Below are positions 15,634-24,271 of a stretch of 51,240 nt of DNA, piece by piece (position 1 is the stretch's first letter; each line of letters opens with the position of its first letter). Below the pieces are notes generated by a model. It did not search any database, had not been told where the DNA came from, and saw only the letters and a program-made list of their open reading frames with translations. Both the position numbers and the translations under genes were made by a program. This stretch comes from Jiangella aurantiaca. Lineage in GTDB: Bacteria > Actinomycetota > Actinomycetes > Jiangellales > Jiangellaceae. The stretch lies in assembly GCF_004349105.1 (NCBI RefSeq), contig NZ_SMLB01000045.1:1-51240 (forward strand), read 5' to 3'.

Positions 15634-16583
15634 ACGGATTCGTCATGACGGTGCTCGGCCCGGCCGAGCCGGCCGGGCTGGGCGCCGTCGACGCTCACGA
15701 GCACCTGTTCCTGCGGTCGCCGGCGCTGCCCGGCGACGACTTCGGCGACGTCGAGGCGATGAGCACCGAGGTCGCATCGGTCCGGGCCGCCGGCATCGAC
15801 ACGCTCGTCGACCTGACGCCGGTGGGGCTTGGCCGTTCGATCGCCGGGCTGGCGGAGGTGAGCCGGCGCACCGGCGTGCACGTCGTCGCCGCGACCGGCT
15901 ACCACCGCGACGCGCACTACCCTCCGGGCCACTGGGTGTACCGCGAGCCGGCGTCAGCGCTCGAGGACGTGCTGCTGGCGGACCTCGCCAGCGGGATCGA
16001 CGAGCGCGACTGGCAGGGGCCGGTGCCGGCGCCGTCGTCGCACCGGGCCGGGATCATCAAGCTCGGCGCGTCGTACCAGCGCCTGTCGGCGGCCGAACGA
16101 CTGCGGCTCTCCGCCGGCGCGTCGGCGGCGCGGCGGACGGGTGCGCCGGTCGCCGTCCACTGCGAGATCGGCACCATGGGACCGGAGTTGCTCGACCTGC
16201 TCACGGCCGACGGTGTGCCGGCGAACCGGGTGCTGCTGGCGCACCTCGACCGCAACCCAGACCCGGGGCTGCACGCCGAGCTGGCCGCGCGCGGCGCCTA
16301 CCTGCTGTACGACACCGTCGGGCGGATCAAATACCGGCCCGACTCCCTGCTGCTCGAGCTGATCGAGCGCATGGTGGTCGACGGCTACAGCGACAGGGTG
16401 CTGCTGGGGACGGACGTCGGGCGGCGGTCGCAGCTGCGCGCGTACGGCGGCGGGCCCGGCATGGCCGTGTTGGGGGAGACGTTCGTCCCGCGGCTGCAGT
16501 CGCTCATCGGTCCCGACGCGACGTCGGCCATCCTGCGCACCAACGCCTGGACCGCCCTCACCTGGTCCGATGCCTCTAAATGA
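15630..16583 (+). CDS. Phosphotriesterase-family lactonase
   Basis: A 317-residue amidohydrolase-fold enzyme of the PTE/PLL family; members mostly open lactone rings, including sugar lactones. All six metal-site positions are identifiable: DAHEH (H23, H25), IIKLG (K144, the carbamylated lysine), VHCE (H177), LAHLD (H205) and GTDVGRRS (D262). The GTG start overlaps the beta-propeller stop (GTGA), so it is coupled to two secreted proteins, yet it has no signal peptide and should act in the cytoplasm. With an SDR and an FAD oxidoreductase in the same locus, an oxidise-then-delactonise route for an imported sugar is a reasonable inference. Confidence 0.88.
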   Translation: MNGFVMTVLGPAEPAGLGAVDAHEHLFLRSPALPGDDFGDVEAMSTEVASVRAAGIDTLVDLTPVGLGRSIAGLAEVSRRTGVHVVAATGYHRDAHYPPGHWVYREPASALEDVLLADLASGIDERDWQGPVPAPSSHRAGIIKLGASYQRLSAAERLRLSAGASAARRTGAPVAVHCEIGTMGPELLDLLTADGVPANRVLLAHLDRNPDPGLHAELAARGAYLLYDTVGRIKYRPDSLLLELIERMVVDGYSDRVLLGTDVGRRSQLRAYGGGPGMAVLGETFVPRLQSLIGPDATSAILRTNAWTALTWSDASK

Positions 16584-16584
16584 T

Positions 16585-16607
16585 CAGGTTCAGTAGGGGT
16601 GGACCTG
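16585..16607 (+). terminator. Stem-loop terminator between convergent genes
   Basis: CAGGTTCA pairs with TGGACCTG (8 bp with one G-U) across a 7-base loop, followed by CTTTGTGT. It lies directly after the lactonase stop and before the convergent GntR gene. The remaining sequence to 16693 shows nothing else. Confidence 0.5.
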
Positions 16608-16693
16608 CTTTGTGTGGCAGGGTCGCGGTCACACCGACTCCTCGCCGGGCAACGCGCCCACGGAAGCAGCAGAAGAAGCTCATTTCCAGGTGG

Positions 16694-17410
16694 TCAGCCG
16701 GGCTGACGCAGGAGCTCGATGTCGAACAGGTAGCGGCCGCCGACGTAGCGGGACTCGGTGAACTCGACCGGCGCGTCGGCCTGGTCGTGGATGGTGCGCT
16801 GCTCGATCAGCAGCGGCGCGCCGGTCGGCACGTTGAGCCACTGCGCCTCCTGCACGTCCGCCGCCGCCGCAGTGAGCGTCCCGTACGCGCGGGTCGGCGT
16901 CCGGCCGATCGCCTCCAGCGCCACGAACAGCGACGTCTCCTCCAGGTTCGCCTCCAGCACCCCGGCGCAGACGGCCGGCAGCCGGACGTTCTCGACTGCC
17001 ATCGGGACGCCGTCGGCCAGGCGCAGCCGCTGGATCGCGACCACCAGCCCGCCGACCGGCAGCTGCAGCGCGACGACCTCCTGGTCGGTGCCGGCCCGGA
17101 CTCCGGACTGCAGCATCCGCGACCCGGCCTTCAACCCGCGGCGGCGCATCTCCTCGGTGAACGACAGGAGCGTGTTGATGCGCCGGTGCACAGGCGTCTG
17201 CGCGACGAACGTGCCGCGCCCGGACACCCGGTAGAGCAGGCCGTCGGCGGCCAGCCGCTGGACCGCCTGGCGGGCGGTCATGCGGCTGACGCCGAAGCGC
17301 CGGCACAACTCGGCGTCGGACGGCAGTGGATCGCCTGGCTGCGCCTTCGCGATCATCTTGCGCAGCTCAGTCTCGATGATCACGTATGCGGGCGGTGTGG
17401 TCGTCTTCAT
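16694..17410 (-). CDS. GntR/HutC-family regulator with UTRA domain
   Basis: A 238-residue regulator. Residues 8-75 are the winged helix (LPSDAELCRRFGVSRMTARQ, then RVSGRGTFV), and residues 90-235 the UTRA ligand domain (LLSFTEEMRRRGLKAGSRML, then ENVRLP and the ending FDIELLRQPG). HutC-type regulators such as DasR and NagR sense sugar phosphates, often of amino sugars, and bind TCTAGA-centred palindromes. Such a palindrome (17465-17478) and a second box lie just upstream, shared with the beta-helix promoter, so it likely represses its own gene, the ROK operon and the secreted-protein operon. ATG at 17410 is preceded by CGGGGAT; longer open frame beyond is spurious. Confidence 0.9.
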   Translation of the reverse strand: MKTTTPPAYVIIETELRKMIAKAQPGDPLPSDAELCRRFGVSRMTARQAVQRLAADGLLYRVSGRGTFVAQTPVHRRINTLLSFTEEMRRRGLKAGSRMLQSGVRAGTDQEVVALQLPVGGLVVAIQRLRLADGVPMAVENVRLPAVCAGVLEANLEETSLFVALEAIGRTPTRAYGTLTAAAADVQEAQWLNVPTGAPLLIEQRTIHDQADAPVEFTESRYVGGRYLFDIELLRQPG

Positions 17411-17441
17411 CCGATCCCCGTCGCTCCAGTGGTTGACGAAC

Positions 17442-17478
17442 TCCCTAGCAGTATAGATACTCTGGCTATCTAGACAGC
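17442..17478. promoter_or_regulatory. Divergent GntR operator/promoter region
   Basis: Two boxes lie between the GntR gene and the ROK kinase. On the minus strand 17459-17442 reads TATCTATACTGCTAGGGA, matching TGTCTATACCGCTAGACA of the beta-helix promoter at 14 of 18 bases. At 17465-17478 GCTATCTAGACAGC is a palindrome with one mismatched pair, centred on CTAG as in DasR/HutC sites. The surrounding DNA is clearly AT-richer than the genes. The ROK start is 26 bp downstream of the second box. Confidence 0.6.
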
Positions 17479-17503
17479 TAGTCGGGTCTGGGAGAGGGAC
17501 GAC

Positions 17504-18463
17504 ATGGACGAGCGGCTCCTGGGCATCGACGTCGGCGGTAGCACCGTCAAGTGGGCCGTCCTCGACTCCCGGACCGCCCGGCCGCTCCTCCGCGGCACCA
17601 TCCCGACGGCGCGCGACCCGCACACCGTCGCCGCCGACCTCGCCGCCCTGGTGGCCGAGGCCGACGACGCGATCCGCGCCGACGGCGCGAGCAGTGCAGA
17701 CGGCGCGAGCGACGGGCGGATCACGGCGATCGGCGTCGGTGTCCCGGGACACGTGGACCGGCGATCCGGCGTCGTCCGGTTCCTGCCGAACGTGCCCGGC
17801 GCCTGGTCCGGCTTCCCGCTGGCCGCGACGTTGCGCGCGTCGACCGGGCGACCGGTCTCCGTCCTCAACGACGCGCGGGCCTTCTGCCTCGCTGAGTGGC
17901 GGCTGGGCGCGGCGCGCGGCCACGGTGACGTGCTGTTCCTGACCCTCGGGACGGGCGTCGGCGGCGGTGTCGTCAGCGGCGGCACGCTGCTGACCGGCCC
18001 GGACGACCGGCTCGGCGAGATCGGCCACCTGGTCTACGACCGCGGCGGACCGCCGTGCGGCTGTGGCCACCGCGGCTGCCTCGAGACCTATGCCAGCGCG
18101 ACGGCGATCGCCCGCGCCGCCGGCCGGGCCACCGCCGAGGACGTCTTCCTGGCCCCGCGCGACATGGACGCCGCGGCGGCCGTCGCGGCCGCCGGCCGGG
18201 CGATCGGCGAGACCGTCGCCAGCCTGTGCGCCGTCCTGCCCGCGGACCTGCTGGTCATCGGCGGCGGGGTCGCGGCCGGGCTGCCGCGGCTGCGCCCGTA
18301 CATCGAGGCCGCACTCGCCGAACGACGTGACTTCATCGGCATGGTCGACGTCGTCGCGGCCCGGCTCGGACCCGACGCAGGAGCCGTCGGCGCCGCCCTG
18401 GCCGCCACGCCATGGACGACAACGGACGGAGGTGGACGTGAGCTGGATCGAGCGAGCGCATGA
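17504..18463 (+). CDS. ROK-family sugar kinase
   Basis: A 319-residue cytoplasmic kinase that phosphorylates a hexose or N-acetylhexosamine with ATP. Features in order: the phosphate loop GIDVGGSTVKWAVLD near the N-terminus, PNVPGAW, the catalytic LNDARAF (the aspartate of the LND motif), the glycine-rich LTLGTGVGGGVV, and the ROK zinc site GEIGHLV...CGCGHRGCLE. There is no HTH, so it is an enzyme and not a ROK repressor. GGGAGAGGGAC precedes the ATG. It opens the operon ROK-SIS-SDR-FAD-ABC under the GntR operators and overlaps the SIS gene by 26 bp. Kinase plus isomerase suggests an amino-sugar-like or hexose substrate. Confidence 0.9.
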   Translation: MDERLLGIDVGGSTVKWAVLDSRTARPLLRGTIPTARDPHTVAADLAALVAEADDAIRADGASSADGASDGRITAIGVGVPGHVDRRSGVVRFLPNVPGAWSGFPLAATLRASTGRPVSVLNDARAFCLAEWRLGAARGHGDVLFLTLGTGVGGGVVSGGTLLTGPDDRLGEIGHLVYDRGGPPCGCGHRGCLETYASATAIARAAGRATAEDVFLAPRDMDAAAAVAAAGRAIGETVASLCAVLPADLLVIGGGVAAGLPRLRPYIEAALAERRDFIGMVDVVAARLGPDAGAVGAALAATPWTTTDGGGRELDRASA

Positions 18464-19205
18464 GGTGCTCGACACCATCGCGCGGACGCAGGGAGAGGCC
18501 ATCGAGACGGCCAGCCGGTTCTGCGCGGACGCGATCGGGGGCGGCGGGGTGGTGCACACGTTCGGCACCGGCCACTCGCGGATCCCAGTCGAGGAGCTCT
18601 TCCCGCGTTATGGCTCGTATCCCGGCTTCCACCCGATCGTCGAGCTGTCGATGACGTTCCACACCCAGGTGGTGGGCGCGAACGGGCAGCGGCAGGCGAT
18701 GTTCATCGAGCGAATCGAGGGGCTGGCCGAGCAGATCCTGGCGAACTTCACGCTGCGCGAGACCGACGCGCTGATCGTCTTCAGCGCCAGCGGCCTCAAC
18801 GCCGTTCCGATCGAGGTCGCCCAGCAGGCGCGGAAGGCCGGCCTCCGGGTGATCGCGGTGACGGCGCTCGCGGAGTCCCGCTCGGCGCCGGCCCGGCACA
18901 GCTCCGGAACCCGGCTGGCCGACCACGCCGACGTCGTGATCGACCTGTGTACGCCGCCCGGCGACGCCCTGTGCGGCGTCGACGGGCTCGACGTGCCGGT
19001 CGGACCCGGCAGCACGCTGGCCGCGGTCGCGATCGTCAACGAGATCAAGGTGCGGGTCGCGGAGCTGCTCACCGCCGCCGGCACCATGCCGCCGGTGCTG
19101 ACGAGCAAGGCGCTGGTCGGCCCGGAGGAGTCCGCGGCCCGGTTCGAGGCGGCCTACCTCGACCACGGGCGCCGCGCCGCCGAGGTGCTGCGGGGCACGC
19201 CATGA
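18438..19205 (+). CDS. SIS-domain sugar isomerase-like protein
   Basis: A 255-residue SIS-domain protein of the group annotated as sugar isomerase domain proteins. It has the SIS beginning GGGVVHTFGTGHSRIPVEELFPR, a second strand and phosphate loop DALIVFSASGLNAVPIEVAQQARKAG, and VIAVTALAES. These folds bind phosphosugars and carry out aldose-ketose isomerisation or related chemistry, downstream of the ROK kinase. I use the GTG at 18438, preceded by ACGGAGGTGG, giving a 26-bp overlap with ROK; the longer frame from 18063 is shadow. Stop overlaps the SDR start by 4 bp (ATGA). Exact reaction unknown. Confidence 0.82.
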   Translation: MSWIERAHEVLDTIARTQGEAIETASRFCADAIGGGGVVHTFGTGHSRIPVEELFPRYGSYPGFHPIVELSMTFHTQVVGANGQRQAMFIERIEGLAEQILANFTLRETDALIVFSASGLNAVPIEVAQQARKAGLRVIAVTALAESRSAPARHSSGTRLADHADVVIDLCTPPGDALCGVDGLDVPVGPGSTLAAVAIVNEIKVRVAELLTAAGTMPPVLTSKALVGPEESAARFEAAYLDHGRRAAEVLRGTP

Positions 19206-19900
19206 GGGTCCTGGTGTGCGGCGCGTCCGGCGGCATCGGGTCGGCGTGCGTCGCCGCCCTGACCGCCGCCGGGCACCAGGTGCACGCCGTCGACCGTGAC
19301 GGCATCGACATCACCGCGCCGGGTGGCGCCGAGAAGGCCGTCGCCCAGGCCGTCGACGCGCTCCGGGGCCTGGACGGCGTCGTGCACGCGGTCGGACGAT
19401 CCGGCCGCCGCCTCGGCGACGGGCCGGTCAGCGCCTGCACCGACGAGGCGTGGCGCGAGGTGCAGCGGGTCAACCTCGACTCCGTGTTCTGGCTGCTGCG
19501 TGCGGTGCTGCCGGTGCTGCGCGGCAAGGACGGCGGCGGGTCGATCGTCGTGGTCGGCTCGGCGCTGGCCCGCACGCTGGACCGCGACTTCCTCACCACC
19601 GCCTACCTCACCAGCAAGAGCGCGGTCGAGACATTGGTCCGGGCGGCCGCCTACGAGGGCGCGCCCGACGGCGTCCGCGTCAACGTCGTGGCGCCCGGAC
19701 TCGTCGACACCCCGATGGCGGCCCGAGCCCTGACCGACCCGGCGATCGCCGCGCGGCTGCCGGAGCTGATGCCGCTCGGCGGCGGGCACGCGAGTGCGCC
19801 GGACACGGTCGCGGCGGCCGTCGCATGGCTGCTCTCGCCCGCCGCCGGCCAGGTCACCGGCGCGGTGCTGCCCGCCGACGGCGGCTGGAGCCTGCGATGA
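19202..19900 (+). CDS. SDR-family oxidoreductase
   Basis: A 232-residue short-chain dehydrogenase. The cofactor loop is GASGGIGSA near residue 10; DGVVHAVG stands where NNAG is usual; VVGSALA supplies the catalytic serine; AYLTSKSA is the YxxxK pair; and PGLVDTPM follows. The C-terminus GQVTGAVLPADGGWS is standard. It should oxidise or reduce a hydroxyl or keto group of the sugar handled by this locus using NAD(P). It overlaps both neighbours by 4 bp, so the ROK to FAD genes form one tightly coupled unit. Substrate not determinable. Confidence 0.9.
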   Translation: MRVLVCGASGGIGSACVAALTAAGHQVHAVDRDGIDITAPGGAEKAVAQAVDALRGLDGVVHAVGRSGRRLGDGPVSACTDEAWREVQRVNLDSVFWLLRAVLPVLRGKDGGGSIVVVGSALARTLDRDFLTTAYLTSKSAVETLVRAAAYEGAPDGVRVNVVAPGLVDTPMAARALTDPAIAARLPELMPLGGGHASAPDTVAAAVAWLLSPAAGQVTGAVLPADGGWSLR

Positions 19901-21174
19901 GCAGGCCGCCGCGGTTGTGGGACGGCGACGTCGTGGTGGTGGGCGGCGGGTCGGCCGGCTGCGCCGCGGCCGTCGCGGCGGCCCGGACAGGCGCCCGGAC
20001 GCTGCTGATCGAGTCGGCCGGCTTCCTCGGCGGCACGGGCGCGGCGGTCCTCGACACGTTCTACGGCTTCTACGCGCCCGGCGGCGACGGCGAGCGCGTC
20101 GTCGGCGGTATCGGCTGGGAGGTCGCGGCGTCGCTGCTCGACGACGGCCAGGCGTTCGAGCGGCCGAACAGTTACGGCGCCGGCACCGGCGTCACCTACG
20201 AGCCCGAGGCGCTCAAACGCACCTGGGACGTGCGGACCGACGCGGCCGGCGTCGCCACCCTGCTGCACACGACGCTCGTCGGCGTCACGGCGGAGCACGG
20301 GCGGGTCACCGGGCTCACCGTCGCCACCAAGGCCGGCACGCACACCGTCACCGCGAACGCCGTCGTCGACGCCAGTGGCGACGCCGACGTCGCCTGGCGG
20401 GCCGGCGCCGCGCTCGAGCGGCCCACGCACGACCAGAAGCGCCAGCCGCTCACCGCGACGTTCCGCCTGGGCGGCGTGAACACCGACGTCATCAGCACGA
20501 AGGACCTGCACGAGCGGCTGGCCAAGGCGGCTGAGTCCGGCCGGTACCGGCTGCCGCGGCGCGAGGGCTCGGTGCACCGGACGGTGCTGCCCGGCGTCGT
20601 GCACACGAACCTGACCCGGGTCGGCGGGCTGGACCCGACCGACCCGTGGCAGCTCTCGGCGGCGGAGGCCGAGGGACGGGCTCAGGTGGCCGAGTACGTC
20701 CGCTTCCTGACCGAGGAGGTGCCCGGGTACGAGGACGCCTACCTGCTGTCCACCTCGGTGCGGATCGGCGTGCGCGAGACCCGCCGGCTGATCGGGCGGT
20801 ACGTGCTCACCCGCGACGACGTCCTCGACGCGCGCGAGTTCCCGGACGCCGTCGCGCGCTGCGGCGCACCGGTCGAGGACCACGACGGCGGCGAGTCGAC
20901 CATCTGGGAGTACGTCGGCGGCCACCGGTCCGGGCGCACGTACGGCGTCCCGTACCGCTGCCTGCTCCCCGTCGAGCTCGACAACCTGGCCGTCGCCGGC
21001 CGCTGCCTGTCCGCCACGCACGACGCGCACGCCTCGGTGCGCTCGATGGCCCAGTGCATGGCGCTCGGACAGGCCGCGGGCACCGCGGCGGCGCTGGCTC
21101 CGGACGGCGCCGTCGGCGAACTGGACCCGACGGTCCTGCGCGACCGGCTGGCCGCCGATGCGGCCGTGCTCTGA
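19897..21174 (+). CDS. FAD-dependent oxidoreductase
   Basis: A 425-residue flavoprotein of the FAD_oxidored group. The N-terminal dinucleotide fold DVVVVGGGSAGCAAAVAAAR and the acidic LLIESAGFLGG are clear, as is the second glycine motif VVDASGDADVAWRAGA and the C-terminal FAD contact NLAVAGRCLSATHDAHASVR. The middle (residues 190-330) would hold the substrate. These enzymes occur in many sugar-use loci, with poorly known substrates. It has no signal peptide. ATGA overlap with the SDR, then a 39-bp gap with a good ribosome-binding site to the ABC binding protein. Confidence 0.85.
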   Translation: MSRPPRLWDGDVVVVGGGSAGCAAAVAAARTGARTLLIESAGFLGGTGAAVLDTFYGFYAPGGDGERVVGGIGWEVAASLLDDGQAFERPNSYGAGTGVTYEPEALKRTWDVRTDAAGVATLLHTTLVGVTAEHGRVTGLTVATKAGTHTVTANAVVDASGDADVAWRAGAALERPTHDQKRQPLTATFRLGGVNTDVISTKDLHERLAKAAESGRYRLPRREGSVHRTVLPGVVHTNLTRVGGLDPTDPWQLSAAEAEGRAQVAEYVRFLTEEVPGYEDAYLLSTSVRIGVRETRRLIGRYVLTRDDVLDAREFPDAVARCGAPVEDHDGGESTIWEYVGGHRSGRTYGVPYRCLLPVELDNLAVAGRCLSATHDAHASVRSMAQCMALGQAAGTAAALAPDGAVGELDPTVLRDRLAADAAVL

Positions 21175-21213
21175 ACACCCACGAAGACAGCGACAGAGAA
21201 GGAGACCGGAGAG

Positions 21214-22482
21214 ATGCGAACCCGCAACGCTCCGACCGCAGCGGTGCTGGCCCTGAGCATCGGACTGCTCGCGACCGCCTGCGGTGGCGACGACGACACG
21301 GACACGACCGGCGGCGAGGGCGACAGCGGCGGGGTCTCGGGCGAGGTCACGATGTGGACCTACCCGGCCATCGCCGACGAGCCCACCCACCGCGCGTTCT
21401 GGAACGACACCGTCGCGGCGTTCAACGCGGAGTACCCGGACGTCGAGGTGACGGTCGAGATCTTCCCGTGGGCCGACCGCGACCAGGCCCTGACCACCGC
21501 CATCGCCGGCAACAGCGCCCCGGACGTCGTCTACCTGATCCCGGACCAGCTGCCGGCGTACGCGCGCAACATCGAGCCGATCGACGACTACCTCAGCGAG
21601 GACGAGAAGGCCGACTACCGGCAGAACGTCGTCGACTCCGTCACCATCGACGGCCAGATGATGGGCGCGCCGATCCTGCAGAGCGTCCTCGCGCTGGTCT
21701 GCAACAAGCAGGTCTTCGACGCCGTCGGCCAGACGGAGTATCCGGAGACCTGGGACGACCTGCTGGAGTTGGCGCCGACGTTCCAGGCGGCGGGCTTCGA
21801 CATGACCGCGTACGGCGGCGACGTCGCCAACTCGCTCAACCTGTCCTTCTACCCGCTGCTCTGGCAGGCCGGCGGCGACGTCTTCAATGAGGACGGCACC
21901 GAGGTCGCCTTCGACAGCGACGCGGGCGTCCGGGCGCTGGAGTTCGTCCAGCAGCTGGTCGAGAACGGCTACGTCGACTCCGCCCAGCTCACCACGGAGC
22001 CGCCGCTGGAGCAGACCCGCATCGCGCAGAACAAGGTCGCCTGCGTCTGGCACATGGAGCCGCAGTACCTGGTCGACTTCTGGGGCGCGGAGAACGTCGT
22101 GGTCCGGCCGCCGTTGAAGGACGCCGAGCAGATCCAGTACGGCACCGTCGGCTCGCTGTCCATGCTGCGCAGCGCCGAGGACAAGGAGGCCGCTGGCGCC
22201 TGGATCGACTTCGTCACGTCCGCCGAGCGGGCCGCCGAGTACGACACCGCCGGCCGGTTCTTCTCCACCAAGGAGTCCGTCGGCTCGCTCTACGAGGGCG
22301 ACCCGATCCTGGGCGAGCTGGAGCAGTACGCCGGCCTCACCACCGTCGGCCCGCTCAACGCGCACGCACGCGAGGTCATGGGCGTCCTGGCCCCGGAGAT
22401 CCAGGCGGTCCTCGTCGGCGACAAGGAGCCGCAGCAGGCGCTCGACGACGCCGCCGAAGCCGCGAACGCGCTCCTCGGATGA
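21214..22482 (+). CDS. ABC sugar transporter, substrate-binding lipoprotein
   Basis: A 422-residue extracellular solute-binding protein (family 1). The N-terminus ends in the lipobox LLATAC with C23 as lipidation site, followed by an acidic Gly/Asp/Thr linker. The body reads MWTYPAIADEPTHRAFWNDT, PDVVYLIPDQLPAYA and LLWQAGGDVFNEDGTEVAFD, all typical of oligosaccharide binders. GGAGACCGGAGAG precedes the ATG. The stop overlaps the first permease by 4 bp. It probably captures the oligosaccharide produced by the secreted proteins of the locus. Confidence 0.92.
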   Translation: MRTRNAPTAAVLALSIGLLATACGGDDDTDTTGGEGDSGGVSGEVTMWTYPAIADEPTHRAFWNDTVAAFNAEYPDVEVTVEIFPWADRDQALTTAIAGNSAPDVVYLIPDQLPAYARNIEPIDDYLSEDEKADYRQNVVDSVTIDGQMMGAPILQSVLALVCNKQVFDAVGQTEYPETWDDLLELAPTFQAAGFDMTAYGGDVANSLNLSFYPLLWQAGGDVFNEDGTEVAFDSDAGVRALEFVQQLVENGYVDSAQLTTEPPLEQTRIAQNKVACVWHMEPQYLVDFWGAENVVVRPPLKDAEQIQYGTVGSLSMLRSAEDKEAAGAWIDFVTSAERAAEYDTAGRFFSTKESVGSLYEGDPILGELEQYAGLTTVGPLNAHAREVMGVLAPEIQAVLVGDKEPQQALDDAAEAANALLG

Positions 22483-23375
22483 CGGTGAGCGGCATCGCGG
22501 TCGCCTCCCGCCGGTCACTGCGCCGGCGGGAGGCCCGCGTCGGGTTGCTGTTCGTCCTGCCGGTCCTGCTGCTGTTCCTCGCGTTCCGGTTCGGCCCGGC
22601 CATCGCGGGCGGCGTACTCGCGTTCACCGACTACACGATCGGCGCGGAGACCAGCTGGACCGGCCTGGACAACCTGCGGCGCATGATCGACGACCCGCTG
22701 TTCTGGCGGGCGCTGCGCACGACGCTGATCTACTCGCTGCTCGCGGTGCCGCTGTCGATCCTGGCCTCGCTGGGCATGGCGCTGCTGGTGCGGCGGTCGT
22801 TCCGCGGCGTCCGGCTGTTCCGGTCGATCTTCTTCCTGCCGGTCGTGACCAGCCTGGTGCTGGCCGGCATCGTCTTCACCTGGATCTTCTCCGAGGGCGG
22901 GCCGTGGTCGTCGCTGCTGGGCGCCGTCGGGCTGCCGGACGGGTCGTGGCTGTCCGACACGGCGCTGGTGGTCCCGGCGCTGGTGATCGTCGCGGTGTGG
23001 ACGCGGTTCGGGTTCGGCATGCTGATCCTGCTGGCGCGGCTGCAGGACATCCCGCGCGAGCTGGAGGAGGCGGCGCTCACCGACGGCGCCGGCGCCTGGC
23101 ACCGGTTCCGGTACATCGTGCTGCCGGAGCTGACGCCCGCGCTGTACTTCCTCGCGGTCATCGAGACGACGGTGTCGTTCCAGGTCTTCGACACGGTCTA
23201 CGTGATGACCGGCGGCGGGCCGGCGCAGTCCAGCTACATGCTCGTCTTCCAGCTCTACGACCAGGCGTTCCGGTACTTCGACTTCGGGTACGCCAGCGCG
23301 ATCGGCCTGGCGCTGTTCGTGATGACGCTGGTGGTCGCGCTGATCCAGCGGCTGACCCTGGGGAGGGACCGATGA
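22479..23375 (+). CDS. ABC sugar transporter permease (MalF/UgpA type)
   Basis: A 298-residue inner-membrane permease with six predicted helices, starting LFVLPVLLLFLAFRFGPAI. The cytoplasmic EAA loop that contacts the ATPase is ELEEAALTDGAGAWHRFRYI followed by VLPELTPAL. It pairs with the following permease and the preceding lipoprotein. As usual for CUT1 importers in actinomycetes, no ATPase is encoded with it, so a shared MsiK-type ATPase elsewhere must serve it (inference). Confidence 0.92.
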   Translation: MTVSGIAVASRRSLRRREARVGLLFVLPVLLLFLAFRFGPAIAGGVLAFTDYTIGAETSWTGLDNLRRMIDDPLFWRALRTTLIYSLLAVPLSILASLGMALLVRRSFRGVRLFRSIFFLPVVTSLVLAGIVFTWIFSEGGPWSSLLGAVGLPDGSWLSDTALVVPALVIVAVWTRFGFGMLILLARLQDIPRELEEAALTDGAGAWHRFRYIVLPELTPALYFLAVIETTVSFQVFDTVYVMTGGGPAQSSYMLVFQLYDQAFRYFDFGYASAIGLALFVMTLVVALIQRLTLGRDR

Positions 23376-24271
23376 CCGCGCTGACGACTCCGGCCGCGCT
23401 GGACGCGGACGCCGGCGCCGTGCCGCCGCAGCGGCGGACGCCGTACCGTGCGCTGCAGCCCGGCCGCGCCGGCGCGGCGGTGCGCGCGGTGCTGCTGTTC
23501 CTCGCCGCCGTCGTGACGCTGTTCCCGTTCTACGCGATGGTCGTGCTGTCGCTGAAGCCGGCCGGCGCGATCGTCATGCCGGACAGCCTGCTGCCATGGC
23601 CGCTGTCGACGGAGGCCTACGAGCGGGTACTGAGCGCGGAGTCGGTGCTGCGCTGGACGCTCAACACCGTCGTCTACTCGGTCGTGTCGGTGGTCGCGGT
23701 GCTGTTCCTCGCCTCGCTGGCCGGGTACGCGTTCGCCCGCAAGCGGTTCCCCGGCAAGGAGGTGATGTTCTGGTCGTTCATCGCGATGATCATGGTCCCG
23801 TACCACGTCACGCTGATCCCGAGCTTCATCGTCATCTCCGAGGCCGGCGGCGTGAACACGTACTGGGGCCTCATTCTGCCGACACTGGCCAACGCCCAGG
23901 CCGTCTTCCTCATGCGGCAGTTCATCAAGTCGCTGCCGGACGAGCTGTTCGAGGCGGCCATGCTGGACGGCTGCTCGGAGTGGCGCATGTACGTGTCCAT
24001 GGTGCTGCCGCTGATCAAGCCGATCCTGGCGACGCTGGGCGTGTTCGTGTTCCTGTGGCACTGGAACGACTTCCTCTGGCCGCTCATCGTCGGGCAGAGC
24101 ACCGACATGCGCACGCTGACGACCGGCCTGGCGTCGTTGAACGCCGAGAACGCGCCGCTCAACGTCGTGCTGGCCGGGTCGGTGGTGGCGTTCGTGCCGA
24201 TCTTCATGGCCTACCTGGTCGGGCAGCGGTACTTCACCGAGGGCGTGACGATGACCGGGGTGAAGGGGTGA
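23372..24271 (+). CDS. ABC sugar transporter permease (MalG/UgpE type)
   Basis: A 299-residue permease with about 30 extra N-terminal cytoplasmic residues, then helix AVLLFLAAVVTLFPFYAMVV and five more. The EAA loop is ELFEAAMLDGCSEWRMYVSM with LPLIKPILATLG. GGGAGG precedes an ATG that overlaps the first permease stop by 4 bp. Its own stop overlaps the start of a broken dehydrogenase gene (GTGA), showing that gene was once part of the operon. Confidence 0.92.
   Translation: MTALTTPAALDADAGAVPPQRRTPYRALQPGRAGAAVRAVLLFLAAVVTLFPFYAMVVLSLKPAGAIVMPDSLLPWPLSTEAYERVLSAESVLRWTLNTVVYSVVSVVAVLFLASLAGYAFARKRFPGKEVMFWSFIAMIMVPYHVTLIPSFIVISEAGGVNTYWGLILPTLANAQAVFLMRQFIKSLPDELFEAAMLDGCSEWRMYVSMVLPLIKPILATLGVFVFLWHWNDFLWPLIVGQSTDMRTLTTGLASLNAENAPLNVVLAGSVVAFVPIFMAYLVGQRYFTEGVTMTGVKG

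Noticed and set aside
17411-18568. Long N-terminal extension of the GntR regulator
   Set aside because: It runs antisense through the ROK kinase and across the operator region.
19651-22518. 955-residue open frame on the minus strand
   Set aside because: Antisense shadow of the SDR, FAD oxidoreductase and ABC binding-protein genes; no recognisable domain.
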